NCBI RefSeq assembly: GCF_004365705.1
Contig: NZ_SOBN01000003.1
Span: 620,001 to 684,000, forward strand
DNA from: Streptomyces sp. 846.5
GTDB taxonomy: Bacteria > Actinomycetota > Actinomycetes > Streptomycetales > Streptomycetaceae
Reading direction: 5' to 3'
DNA: 64,000 nt
The notes beneath the pieces are model-generated. The model saw only the letters and a list, made by a program, of their open reading frames with translations, was not told where the DNA came from and searched no databases. Positions 1 through 8,039 of the stretch are shown piece by piece. A program made the translations under genes and the position numbers. Each line of letters opens with the position of its first letter. The stretch's first letter is position 1.

Positions 1-938
1 AAGTACCCCTCGCGCTTGCGGTCTTCCATGGCGGCCTCGGACACCTTGTCGTCGGCCCGGGTGGCCCCGCGTTCGGTCAGGCGGCTGGCGGCCACCTCGG
101 TGACCACATCGGCGACGGTCGTCGCGTCGGAGTCGACGGCGCCGGTGCAGGACATGTCGCCGACGGTGCGGTAGCGCACCAGGCGCCGCTCGACGGTCTC
201 GCCGGCCTTGGGGCCGCCCCAGCCGCCCGCGGTCAGCCACATGCCGTTGCGCTGGAAGACCTCGCGCTCGTGCGCGTAGTAGATGGCCGGGAGCTCGATG
301 TTCTCGCGTTCGATGTACTGCCAGACGTCCAGCTCGGTCCAGTTGGACAGCGGGAACACCCGGACGTGCTCGCCGGGGGAGTGCCGGCCGTTGTAGAGCG
401 ACCACAGCTCGGGGCGCTGGCGGCGCGGGTCCCAGGCGCCGAACTCGTCGCGGAGCGAGAAGACCCGCTCCTTGGCGCGGGCCTTCTCCTCGTCGCGGCG
501 GCCGCCGCCGAAGACCGCGTCGAAGCGGCCCGTCTCGATGCCGTCCAGCAGCGGCACGGTCTGCAGCGGGTTGCGCAGCCCGTCCGGGCGCTCGCGCAGC
601 CGGCCGTCGTCGATGAAGTCCTGGACCTTGGCGACATGCAGCCGCAGACCGTGCTCGGCCACGGTGCGGTCGCGGTACTCCAGCACCTCGGGGAAGTTGT
701 GGCCGGTGTCCACGTGCAGCAGCGCGAAGGGGACCTGGGCCGGCCAGAAGGCCTTGAGCGCCAGGTGCAGCATGACGATGGAGTCCTTGCCGCCCGAGAA
801 GAGGATCACCGGGCGCTCGAACTCGCCGGCCACCTCGCGGAAGATGTGGACGGCCTCGGCCTCCAGCGCGTCCAGGTGCGAGAGCGCGTACGGGTTGCCG
901 TAGGACTCGGAGGTCAGGATGTCGGCAGCGGTGGTCAC
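1..938 (-). CDS. cysD: Sulfate adenylyltransferase subunit 2 (CysD), 3' end cut by window
   Basis: Small subunit of ATP sulfurylase, which makes adenosine 5'-phosphosulfate (APS) from sulfate and ATP with the GTPase subunit CysN, expected just outside the window. The PP-loop SGGKDS is at about residues 48-53, followed by the family's VDTGHNFPEVLEYRD and the RRDEEKARAKER segment. The protein ends in MEDRKREGY plus part of a Phe codon, matching the usual CysD C-terminus, so only about one codon and the stop are missing. The start is a GTG that overlaps the stop of the upstream cysC by four bases (GTGA), which indicates translational coupling. Last visible gene of the sulfate-assimilation operon. 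Confidence 0.95.
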   Translation of the reverse strand, partial: MTTAADILTSESYGNPYALSHLDALEAEAVHIFREVAGEFERPVILFSGGKDSIVMLHLALKAFWPAQVPFALLHVDTGHNFPEVLEYRDRTVAEHGLRLHVAKVQDFIDDGRLRERPDGLRNPLQTVPLLDGIETGRFDAVFGGGRRDEEKARAKERVFSLRDEFGAWDPRRQRPELWSLYNGRHSPGEHVRVFPLSNWTELDVWQYIERENIELPAIYYAHEREVFQRNGMWLTAGGWGGPKAGETVERRLVRYRTVGDMSCTGAVDSDATTVADVVTEVAASRLTERGATRADDKVSEAAMEDRKREGY

Positions 939-1516
939 GCCAGTCCCCTCTCGGTGAGCAGTGCGTGCAGGGCGGCGGCCGAGTCGGCCACCGGCTGGGT
1001 GTGCGCCTGGATGCGCAGGTCGGGTGCGGTGGGGGCCTCGTAGGGGTCGTCCACCCCGGTGAGGCCGGAGATCTCGCCGGCCGCCTGCTTGGCGTACAGG
1101 CCCTTGACGTCGCGCTCGGAGCAGACCTCGACCGGCGTGGCGACGTGCACCTCCAGGTACGGCGTCCCCTGCTGCGCGTGGCGGTCGGCGACGGCGGCGC
1201 GGGAGGCGGCGTAGGGGGCGATCACCGGGGCGAGCACCTTGACGCCGTTGGAGGCCAGCAGTTCGGCGACGAAGCCGATCCGCTGGATGTTGGTGTCGCG
1301 GTCCTCGGGGCTGAAGCCGAGCCCGGCCGAGAGGAAGGTGCGGATCTCGTCGCCGTCCAGGATCTCCACCCGGTGGCCCTCGGCGCGCAGCCGCTCCGCG
1401 AGGGCCAGCGCGATGGTGGTCTTCCCGGCGCTGGGCAGGCCGGTGAGCCACACGGTGGCGCCGGCTGCGGCCACGGCGGCCGCCGTGGCGGTCGCTGCGT
1501 CGACGGTGGTGGTCAT
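935..1516 (-). CDS. cysC: Adenylyl-sulfate kinase (CysC)
   Basis: Phosphorylates APS to PAPS with ATP. The 193-residue protein has the usual single-domain length. A Walker A loop GLPSAGKT lies at residues 26-33, followed by LDGDEIR, the DRDTNIQRIGFVA segment and the KGLYAKQAAGEI region typical of APS kinases. The first 20 residues are an alanine-rich low-complexity tail. It lies between cysH and cysD and overlaps cysD by 4 bp. PAPS is not the substrate of the adjacent APS-type CysH, so the kinase probably serves sulfotransferases; one such gene occurs about 20 kb away. The start region shares an 18-nt sequence with another gene start in the window (see findings). Confidence 0.95.
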   Translation of the reverse strand: MTTTVDAATATAAAVAAAGATVWLTGLPSAGKTTIALALAERLRAEGHRVEILDGDEIRTFLSAGLGFSPEDRDTNIQRIGFVAELLASNGVKVLAPVIAPYAASRAAVADRHAQQGTPYLEVHVATPVEVCSERDVKGLYAKQAAGEISGLTGVDDPYEAPTAPDLRIQAHTQPVADSAAALHALLTERGLA

Positions 1517-1609
1517 CGGTTCTGCTCCAAGCGTGGGTCGGGTGGTGCTGTGGGGGCGTCAGGGGCGCGCAGGGTAAGACTGCTACAGGAGTCTGAGAGC
1601 TTCCTGAAC

Positions 1610-2332
1610 CTAGAGATGGATGCCGCACTCGGTCTTGCCGGCTCCGGCCCAGCGGCCCGAGCGGGCGTCCTCGCCTGCGAGGATGCGCCGGGTGCAGGAC
1701 TCCGGTGAGCAGCCGATGGAGGCGAAGCCGTCACTGAGCAGCAGGTTCAGCAGGATGCCGTGTTCGGCGACATAGGCGTCCACGTCCTCCTGGGTCCAGC
1801 GGGCGATCGGCGCGATCTTCACCTTCTGCCGCTCGGCGTCGTAGGCGACGACCGGCGTGTTCGCCCGGGTCGGCGACTCGTCGCGGCGCAGCCCGGTGGC
1901 CCAGGCGTCGTAGCCGGCCAGGCCGCGGTTGAGCGGCTCGACCTTGCGCAGCGCGCAGCAGAGGTCGGGGTCGCGGTCGTGCAGTCGCGGGCCGAACTCG
2001 GCGTCCTGCTCGGCCACGGTCTGGCGCGGGGTGAGGGTGATCACATTGACCGGGTAGACCTCCGCGACGGCGTCGCGGGTGCCGAGGGTTTCCGGGAAGT
2101 GGTAGCCGGTGTCCAGGAAGATCACATCGACGCCGGGCAGCGCGGTGGACGCCAGGTGGGCGACGACCGCGTCCTCCATCGAGGAGGTGACGGCGAAACG
2201 GCGGCCGAAGGTCTCGGCGGCCCAGCGCATGATCTCCTGCGCGGAGGCGTTCTCCAGCTCCAGGTTCGCCTGCTCGGCGAGGGCCTGGAGCTGCTTGGGT
2301 GTTCGAGTCGGTATGTCAGTCTCTGTGGCCAT
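1610..2332 (-). CDS. cysH: Adenylyl-sulfate reductase, assimilatory (CysH), with altered cluster motif
   Basis: Reduces APS (or PAPS) to sulfite. The PP-loop fold is indicated by VTSSMEDAVVAHLA near residue 50 and DTGYHFPET near 74-82; the catalytic C-terminal Cys lies in KTECGIHL (C236). Tandem Cys125-Cys126 indicate the APS-type enzyme with a [4Fe-4S] cluster. The second half of the cluster motif is odd: GCSPESCTRR gives Cys208-X4-Cys213, where the family has C-X2-C (GCxPCT). I chose the ATG preceded by GGGGGAT about six bases upstream (240 aa); an ATG 39 bp further out has no good ribosome site. It overlaps the preceding small gene by 17 bp. Confidence 0.92.
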   Translation of the reverse strand: MATETDIPTRTPKQLQALAEQANLELENASAQEIMRWAAETFGRRFAVTSSMEDAVVAHLASTALPGVDVIFLDTGYHFPETLGTRDAVAEVYPVNVITLTPRQTVAEQDAEFGPRLHDRDPDLCCALRKVEPLNRGLAGYDAWATGLRRDESPTRANTPVVAYDAERQKVKIAPIARWTQEDVDAYVAEHGILLNLLLSDGFASIGCSPESCTRRILAGEDARSGRWAGAGKTECGIHL

Positions 2333-2519
2333 CTGACGATCCCCCAGAAGTGGATGCTCGTGTCTTTTCACTGCCCGGTGAAAGCAGGCCGAGGAACTTC
2401 AGCGAGAACGCCCGACAACAGCTCGCGCATTCCCATGTCCCGTGCCCCCCTTCCTCGCTGGGGCGCAGGTCCTCGTCCCCGCAGTACGGGCAGTAGAACG
2501 GTGCGGCACGCTCACTCAT
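2316..2519 (-). CDS. Small zinc-ribbon protein of the sulfate-assimilation operon
   Basis: A 67-residue protein between sulfite reductase and cysH. It has CPYCG near the N-terminus and CASCC some 20 residues later, so a small Cys4 zinc ribbon is likely; no enzymatic motif is visible. The ATG follows a strong GAGGAGG ribosome site. The 3' end overlaps cysH by 17 bp, pointing to coupled translation. Small proteins of this kind occupy the same place in streptomycete sulfur operons. Function unknown; metal binding or electron transfer to the reductases is only a guess from position. Confidence 0.8.
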   Translation of the reverse strand: MSERAAPFYCPYCGDEDLRPSEEGGHGTWECASCCRAFSLKFLGLLSPGSEKTRASTSGGSSDGHRD

Positions 2520-2595
2520 GTGCCCTCCTCGCTGCGCTCGTCCGTCACTTCGTGAGCCTGCACGCCCAACATTTGTGATCTCGCTACGCGCTCGA

Positions 2596-4305
2596 TCACT
2601 TGAGGGCCCCTTCCTCGGCGCGGAGCACCCATTCGGCGAAGCGCTCGTCGTCGGTGCGCTCCTGCTCGAACCGGCGCAGGACCCGCTCGATGTAGTCGGG
2701 GAGTTCGTCGGCGGTGACCTTGAGGCCGCGCAGCTTGCGGCCGAAGCCGGCCTCGAAGCCCAGGCTGCCGCCGAGGTGCACCTGGAAGCCCTCGACCTGC
2801 TCGCCCTCGGCGTTCAGGACCAGCTGGCCCTTGAGGCCGAAGTCGCCGGTCTGGATCCGGGCGCAGGCGTTGGGGCAGCCGTTGATGTTGATGCTGATCG
2901 GCTGGTCGAAGTCGGGGAGGCGCTTCTCCAGGTCGGCGATCAGGTCGTGGCCGCGGCCCTTGGTCTCGACGATGGCCAGCTTGCAGAACTCGATGCCGGT
3001 GCAGGCGATGGTGCCGCGCCGGAAGGAGGACGGGCGGACCTGGAAGTCCAGCTGGTCCAGGGCCGCGACCAGCGGGTCGACCTGGTCGGGCGCCACGTCC
3101 AGGATGATCATCTTCTGCTCGACCGTGGTGCGCAGCCGGCCCGAGCCGTGGGCGGCGGCGACGTCCGCGATCTTCGCCAGGGTCGGGCCGTCGATGCGGC
3201 CGACCTTGGGGGCGAAGCCGACGTAGAAGTTGCCGTCCTGCTGCTGGTGGACGCCCACGTGGTCGCGCCAGCGGGTGCTGGGCTCGGCCGGGGCCGGCCC
3301 GTCGATCAGCTTCGTCTTGAGGTAGTCGTCCTCGAGGATCTGCCGGAACTTCTCGGGGCCCCAGTCGGCCATCAGGAACTTCAGCCGGGCGCGGGTGCGC
3401 AGCCGGCGGTAGCCGTAGTCGCGGAAGATGCCGACGACGCCGGCCCAGACGTCCGGGACCTGCTCCAGCGGGACCCAGGTGCCCAGGCGCTCGGCCAGCC
3501 GGGGGTTGGTGGACAGGCCGCCGCCGACCCAGACGTCGAAGCCGGGGCCGTGCTCGGGGTGGACCACGCCGACGAAGGCGATGTCGTTGATCTCGTGCAC
3601 CACGTCCTGGACCGGCGATCCGGAGATCGCGGTCTTGAACTTGCGCGGGAGGTTGGAGAACTCCTTGTCGCCGATGTAGCGGCGGTGGATCTCGTCCACG
3701 GCCCAGCTGCCGTCGATGATCTCGTCCTCGGCGATGCCGGCGACCGGGGAGCCGATGATGACGCGCGGGCAGTCGCCGCAGGCCTCGGTGGTGGACAGGC
3801 CGACGGCCTCCAGCTTCTGCCAGATCGCCGGGACGTCCTCGATCCGGATCCAGTGCAGCTGGATGTTCTGCCGGTCGGTGATGTCGGCGGTGCCGCGGGC
3901 GTAGGTCTCGGAGACCTCGCCGATGGCGCGCAGCTGGGCGGTGGTCAGCCGGCCGCCGTCGATGCGGACCCGCAGCATGAAGTGCTCGTCGTCCAGCTCG
4001 TGCGGCTCCAGGATGGCGGTCTTGCCGCCGTCGATGCCGGCCTTGCGCTGGGTGTAGAGGCCCCACCAGCGCATCCGGCCGCGGAGGTCGGCCGGGTCGA
4101 TGGAGTCGAAGCCGCGCTGGGAGTAGATCGTCTCAATGCGTGTCCGCACATTGAGACCGTCGTCGTCCTTCTTGAACTGCTCGTTGGCGTTCAGCGGAGT
4201 GAAGTGACCCATGGCCCACTGGCCCTCACCGCGGTGGCGGGTCACCTTGCGGGTGGCCGCCGGGCGGCGCGCGGCGGCGTCGTCAGGGGTGGGGGTGGAG
4301 GCCAT
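2596..4305 (-). CDS. sir: Ferredoxin-dependent sulfite (nitrite/sulfite) reductase
   Basis: Six-electron reduction of sulfite to sulfide using siroheme and a [4Fe-4S] cluster, fed by ferredoxin. The duplicated nitrite/sulfite reductase half-domains are evident; the cluster cysteines are visible as CTGIEFC (C-X5-C) and GCPNAC (C-X3-C) in the C-terminal half. Placement with cysH, cysC and cysD supports sulfite rather than nitrite as substrate. I start at the ATG of MASTPTP, with GAAGGACT about six bases before it (569 aa); an in-frame upstream ATG would add 23 residues without a ribosome site. First enzyme gene of the operon, 160 bp downstream of a leader peptide. Confidence 0.94.
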   Translation of the reverse strand: MASTPTPDDAAARRPAATRKVTRHRGEGQWAMGHFTPLNANEQFKKDDDGLNVRTRIETIYSQRGFDSIDPADLRGRMRWWGLYTQRKAGIDGGKTAILEPHELDDEHFMLRVRIDGGRLTTAQLRAIGEVSETYARGTADITDRQNIQLHWIRIEDVPAIWQKLEAVGLSTTEACGDCPRVIIGSPVAGIAEDEIIDGSWAVDEIHRRYIGDKEFSNLPRKFKTAISGSPVQDVVHEINDIAFVGVVHPEHGPGFDVWVGGGLSTNPRLAERLGTWVPLEQVPDVWAGVVGIFRDYGYRRLRTRARLKFLMADWGPEKFRQILEDDYLKTKLIDGPAPAEPSTRWRDHVGVHQQQDGNFYVGFAPKVGRIDGPTLAKIADVAAAHGSGRLRTTVEQKMIILDVAPDQVDPLVAALDQLDFQVRPSSFRRGTIACTGIEFCKLAIVETKGRGHDLIADLEKRLPDFDQPISININGCPNACARIQTGDFGLKGQLVLNAEGEQVEGFQVHLGGSLGFEAGFGRKLRGLKVTADELPDYIERVLRRFEQERTDDERFAEWVLRAEEGALK

Positions 4306-4465
4306 GGTGCAGTCCTTCGGCAGAGTGGCGGGGGCCTGGGGCTCGGCGTCGGTTCCCGGTCTGCGCAGCAGCATTGACCTGCACGGTTGTGCTCGGCTCG
4401 TGCGGGCGGTGCTTGCGGTGAACCTGACCGGACCGACAGATGGCGGGAAAGAGCGGCGTGGGGAC

Positions 4466-4549
4466 TCAGGTCACCGGACAGATGGCGCTGGACATGCGGC
4501 CGAGATCGACGTGAAGTCGACCGACCAAGGCAGTTCCGGCACCAGACAT
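4466..4549 (-). CDS. Leader peptide of the sulfur-assimilation operon
   Basis: A 27-residue ORF, too short for routine gene calling, lies upstream of sulfite reductase in the same orientation. It carries RLHVDLGRMSSAIC near its C-terminus, the hallmark of the Cys-containing leader peptides found before sulfur and cysteine genes in actinobacteria (pattern R-x-H-V-D-L-x-R ... C). By analogy, ribosome pausing at the late Cys codon (residue 24) could couple operon expression to cysteine supply. The ATG has only a weak ribosome site. Identification rests on the motif and position. Confidence 0.82.
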   Translation of the reverse strand: MSGAGTALVGRLHVDLGRMSSAICPVT

Positions 4550-4614
4550 GGCAGAAGCGTCGCACGCCGAGCTTTCTTGCGTCCACCACCGTCCAGAATA
4601 TGAACAATTGTGTC

Positions 4615-4635
4615 TCGGATGGTGGGACTATCCGA
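4615..4635. promoter_or_regulatory. Inverted repeat upstream of the sulfur operon
   Basis: TCGGAT-N9-ATCCGA, perfect six-base arms, about 65 bp upstream of the leader-peptide start and overlapping the last codons of the converging-side acyl-CoA dehydrogenase gene. A nearby ACAATTGT palindrome and an AT-rich TATTCT stretch could belong to the promoter. An operator for a sulfur regulator is possible but not shown. Confidence 0.3.
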
Positions 4636-6280
4636 TCGTCGGCCGGGTCCGGGCCACGATCGCCGCGAGATCGAGGCCCGTCGGCAGCGTACCGAAGGTC
4701 GAACCCCGGTCGCCGCCCAGGCGGGATCCACCCAGCCGGGACATACGGAAGGCGTCGGCGACGCATGCCGGGGCATGCCGCAGCAGCAGCGACGCCTGCA
4801 GCAGCAGCGCCAGCCGCTCCACCACCCGGCGGGCCCTGGTCTCCAGCTCGGCCGGGTCGGCCAGCTCGGCGAGCAGTTCCTTCACGGCGGCGTCGAAGTG
4901 CTGGTCGGCGCCCTCGGCGAGCCGCAGCTCGGCCAGGAAGGCGTCCACCACCTGCGGCTCCCGGGCCAGGACGCGCAGCACGTCCAGGGCGTTCACATTG
5001 CCCGAGCCCTCCCAGACCGAGTTCAGCGGGGACTCGCGGAACAGCCGCGGCATCCCCGACTCCTCGACATAGCCGTTGCCGCCCAGGCACTCCAGCGCCT
5101 CGGCGGCGACCACCGGACAGCGCTTGGTAATCCAGTATTTGGACACCGCGACCGCCAGTCGGCGGAACTCCCGCTCCTGCGGGGTGTCCGTGTCGAAGGC
5201 GGAGGCGAGCCGCAGCGCGGTCGCGGTGGCCGCCTCGGACTCCAGCGCCAGATCGGCGAGGACATTGCGCATCAGCGGCTTGTCGACCAGCGGGCCGCCG
5301 AAGGCGCTGCGGTGCGCGGCATGGTGCGCCGCCTGGGCCAGGGCCTGCCGCATCAGCGAGGTGGAGCCCAGCACGCAGTCCATCCGGGTGGCCGCCACCA
5401 TCTCGATGATGGTCGGCACCCCGCGCCCCTCCGGGCCGAGTCGCTGCGCCCAGGTGGTGCCGTCGAACTCGACCTCGGAGGAGGCGTTGGAGCGGTTGCC
5501 CAGCTTGTCCTTGAGCCGCTGGATCCGGAACGTGTTGCGGCTGCCGTCCGGGAGCACCCGGGGCAGCACGAAGCAGGTCAGCCCGCCCGGGGCCTGCGCC
5601 AGCACCAGGAAGACGTCCGACATGGGGGCGGAGCAGAACCACTTGTGGCCGGTCAGCGCGTACTCGCCGTCCGCCGCCAGCGGCTCGGCCCGGGTGGTGT
5701 TGGCGCGGACGTCCGAGCCGCCCTGCTTCTCGGTCATCCCCATCCCGGCCAGCACGCCCCGCTTCCGCTGCGGCGCCCGCAGCCCGAAGTCGTACGTACG
5801 GGAGGTCAGCAGCGGCACCCACTGCTCGGCCAGCGCCGGATCGGTCCGCAGCGCGGGGACGGCGGCATGGGTCATCGACACCGGGCAGCCGTGCCCGTAC
5901 TCGGCCTGCGACCACACCATGAACCCGGCGGCCCGGCGCAGATGCCCGTCCGGGCGGGTCCAGGCATCGCCGGTCAGACCGGCGGAGACGGCGCGGTCCA
6001 TCAGCGAGTGCCAGGCCGGATGGAACTCGACCTCGTCGATCCGGTTGCCGTAGCGGTCATGGGTGCGCAGCAGCGGCTCATGGGTGTTGGCCAGCTCGCC
6101 CCAGTGCTGCGCCTCCGCCGAACCGGCGGCCCGCCCCAGCTCCCCGAGCTCGCCGTCGATCTCCGGCAGCCGCTCCGGCGCCGCGTACCGCGCCACACCC
6201 TCGCGCAGCGCGGCGTCGGCCCCGTACACGTCGTAGTCGACCAGCGGCGGGGCCTGGTTGGTGACGTCATGGGTGCTCAT
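4628..6280 (-). CDS. AidB-like acyl-CoA dehydrogenase family protein
   Basis: FAD flavoprotein of the AidB branch of acyl-CoA dehydrogenases, about 550 residues (E. coli AidB is 541). Visible features are the FAD-binding MGMTEKQGGSDVRANTT and TGHKWFCSAPMSD segments and the C-terminal NSVWEGSGNVNALDVLRVL, which is diagnostic of AidB rather than of short-chain acyl-CoA dehydrogenases. AidB is associated with protection from DNA alkylation in E. coli; many actinobacterial homologues are labelled isovaleryl-CoA dehydrogenase without proof. I start at MSTHDV, with GGTGG six bases upstream. It stands alone between the sulfur operon and the four-gene operon to its right. Confidence 0.88.
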   Translation of the reverse strand: MSTHDVTNQAPPLVDYDVYGADAALREGVARYAAPERLPEIDGELGELGRAAGSAEAQHWGELANTHEPLLRTHDRYGNRIDEVEFHPAWHSLMDRAVSAGLTGDAWTRPDGHLRRAAGFMVWSQAEYGHGCPVSMTHAAVPALRTDPALAEQWVPLLTSRTYDFGLRAPQRKRGVLAGMGMTEKQGGSDVRANTTRAEPLAADGEYALTGHKWFCSAPMSDVFLVLAQAPGGLTCFVLPRVLPDGSRNTFRIQRLKDKLGNRSNASSEVEFDGTTWAQRLGPEGRGVPTIIEMVAATRMDCVLGSTSLMRQALAQAAHHAAHRSAFGGPLVDKPLMRNVLADLALESEAATATALRLASAFDTDTPQEREFRRLAVAVSKYWITKRCPVVAAEALECLGGNGYVEESGMPRLFRESPLNSVWEGSGNVNALDVLRVLAREPQVVDAFLAELRLAEGADQHFDAAVKELLAELADPAELETRARRVVERLALLLQASLLLRHAPACVADAFRMSRLGGSRLGGDRGSTFGTLPTGLDLAAIVARTRPTIG

Positions 6281-6308
6281 AGCAGCCACCGTAGTTCGCC
6301 CACTGCCG

Positions 6309-8039
6309 CTAGCCCAGCCTGAACCGGGCGGCGGTTCGGATCAGGCCGGGGGAGAGGCGGCCCAGTACCCGGGCGGCCTTGGCCTCCACCGTCACCGGCA
6401 CGAAGGGGCGGTCGTCGGCGACGGCCCGGACGATCGCGGCGGCGACCTTCTCGGGCGGGAAGTTGCGCCGGGCGTACAGGCCGCTGACCCTGCGCCGCTG
6501 GGCGGTCTGCTCGGCGTCGTCCAGCCCGGAGAAGGTGGTGTTGCGGGTGATGTTGGTGTTGACGATGCCCGGGTAGATCGCCGACACCTTGATGCCCTGG
6601 TCGGCCAGCTCCGCGCGCAGGCAGTCGGAGAGCATGGAGACCCCCGCCTTGCTGGTGGCGTAGGCGGCCAGCATCCGGGACGGCAGGTAGGCCGCGGCCG
6701 AGGCCAGGTTGACGATGTGTCCGCCCTCGCCGCGCGCGGCCATCAGCGAGCCGAAGGCGCGGCAGCCGTGGATGACGCCCCACAGGTTGACGTCCAGCAC
6801 CCGCTTCCACTCCGCCTCGGTGGTCTCCAGGAAGCTGCCCGAGTGCCCGACCCCGGCGTTGTTGACCAGCACGTCGGGCACTCCGTGCTCGGTCGCTACC
6901 TTGGCGGCCAGCGCGTCCATGGCGGCGCCGTCGGAGACGTCCACCTGGTAGGCGTGGGCGGTCGCGCCCAGCAGCCGGGCCAGCTCGACGGTGCGTTCGG
7001 CGGACGGCAGGTCGCGGTCCAGCAGCACCACCTCGGCGCCCTGCTCGGCGAAGGCCAGCGCGGTGGCCCGGCCGATGCCGCTGCCCGCGCCGGTCAGCAC
7101 GACCAGCCGGCGCGGAGCCCTGGGCAGCGCGGGCCCGCCCTCGTGATGGGCGGTGAACTCGCGGACCATGCGTGCCACGGTGGTTCCCTTCTCCAGCAGC
7201 GCTCCCCAGTGGCCGACCGGGATGGTGCGCCGCCACAGCTGCGGTGCCCAGCGCTCCAGGCCCTCGGTCAGCGCCGGGCTGACGTAGTTGTCCTTGGTGA
7301 GGGTGATCGTCTGCACCGGCACGAGGGTCGGTCGCTGCCCCGGGTTCAGCAGGCGGGGCAGCATATTGGCGCGGTAGAGCGCGATGCCGCGCACCGCGTC
7401 GCCGGCCAGCTCGCCAACGGACCTGGGGTCCCCGTCACGCGGGGTGACCCCCTCGACCAGGCGCAGCAGCGAGTCCCAGCGGGCGGCCAGCCCGTGCTGC
7501 CAGGCGAGCGGCACCACCCCCGGCAGGTGGAACGCGACGATGTACCAGGAGTGCGCCGCCTGCCCGGCCAGCTGGGCGAGATGACGCGGTGTCGGCCTGG
7601 CCATCCGGTGCCGGGCCCAGTGGCCGATGTGGTCCAGGCAGGGCCCGGAGATGGAGGTGTACGAGGCGATCCGGGCCTCCGCGCCGGGGCGGGTGACCGC
7701 CTCCCAGGACTGGATGGAGCCCCAGTCGTGCGCCACCACATGGACCGGCCGGTCCGGGCTGACGGCGTCCGCGACGGCCGTCAGGTCGTCGGCCAGATGC
7801 TCCAGCCGGTAGTCGCGGACCCGTTCGGGACGGCCCGAGCCGCCCGCGCCGCGGACGTCGTAGCGGACCACCTGGTGGTCGGCGACCAGGTCGGCGGCGA
7901 CGTCGTCCCAGACCCGGTGGGTGTCGGGGTAGCCGTGCACCAGGATCACGGTCGGGTGGGCCGGGTCGCCCTCGGTGTGGACCGAGAGCGGCAGCCCGGA
8001 AGGACCGGTGACCGTGGTCCGGCGGATGGCGGCGGTCAT
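6309..8039 (-). CDS. EphD-like fusion: alpha/beta hydrolase plus short-chain dehydrogenase
   Basis: Two enzymes in one 576-residue chain. Residues about 1-290 are an alpha/beta hydrolase of the epoxide-hydrolase type: HGYPDTHRVWD gives the HG oxyanion motif and VVAHDWGS holds the candidate nucleophile Asp. Residues about 300-576 are a short-chain dehydrogenase: TGAGSGIG for NAD(P), NNAG, an S in NLASAAAYL and the catalytic YATSK. This architecture matches Mycobacterium EphD, which acts in mycolate metabolism; streptomycetes lack mycolates, so the substrate here is unknown. The ATG overlaps the M24 peptidase stop (ATGA), so it is the last gene of a coupled operon. Confidence 0.87.
   Translation of the reverse strand: MTAAIRRTTVTGPSGLPLSVHTEGDPAHPTVILVHGYPDTHRVWDDVAADLVADHQVVRYDVRGAGGSGRPERVRDYRLEHLADDLTAVADAVSPDRPVHVVAHDWGSIQSWEAVTRPGAEARIASYTSISGPCLDHIGHWARHRMARPTPRHLAQLAGQAAHSWYIVAFHLPGVVPLAWQHGLAARWDSLLRLVEGVTPRDGDPRSVGELAGDAVRGIALYRANMLPRLLNPGQRPTLVPVQTITLTKDNYVSPALTEGLERWAPQLWRRTIPVGHWGALLEKGTTVARMVREFTAHHEGGPALPRAPRRLVVLTGAGSGIGRATALAFAEQGAEVVLLDRDLPSAERTVELARLLGATAHAYQVDVSDGAAMDALAAKVATEHGVPDVLVNNAGVGHSGSFLETTEAEWKRVLDVNLWGVIHGCRAFGSLMAARGEGGHIVNLASAAAYLPSRMLAAYATSKAGVSMLSDCLRAELADQGIKVSAIYPGIVNTNITRNTTFSGLDDAEQTAQRRRVSGLYARRNFPPEKVAAAIVRAVADDRPFVPVTVEAKAARVLGRLSPGLIRTAARFRLG

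Noticed and set aside
2574-2599. GTGATC...GATCAC hairpin after the sulfite reductase stop
   Set aside because: Stem is only six bases with an imperfect interior, and the next gene of the operon follows directly; too weak to call a terminator.
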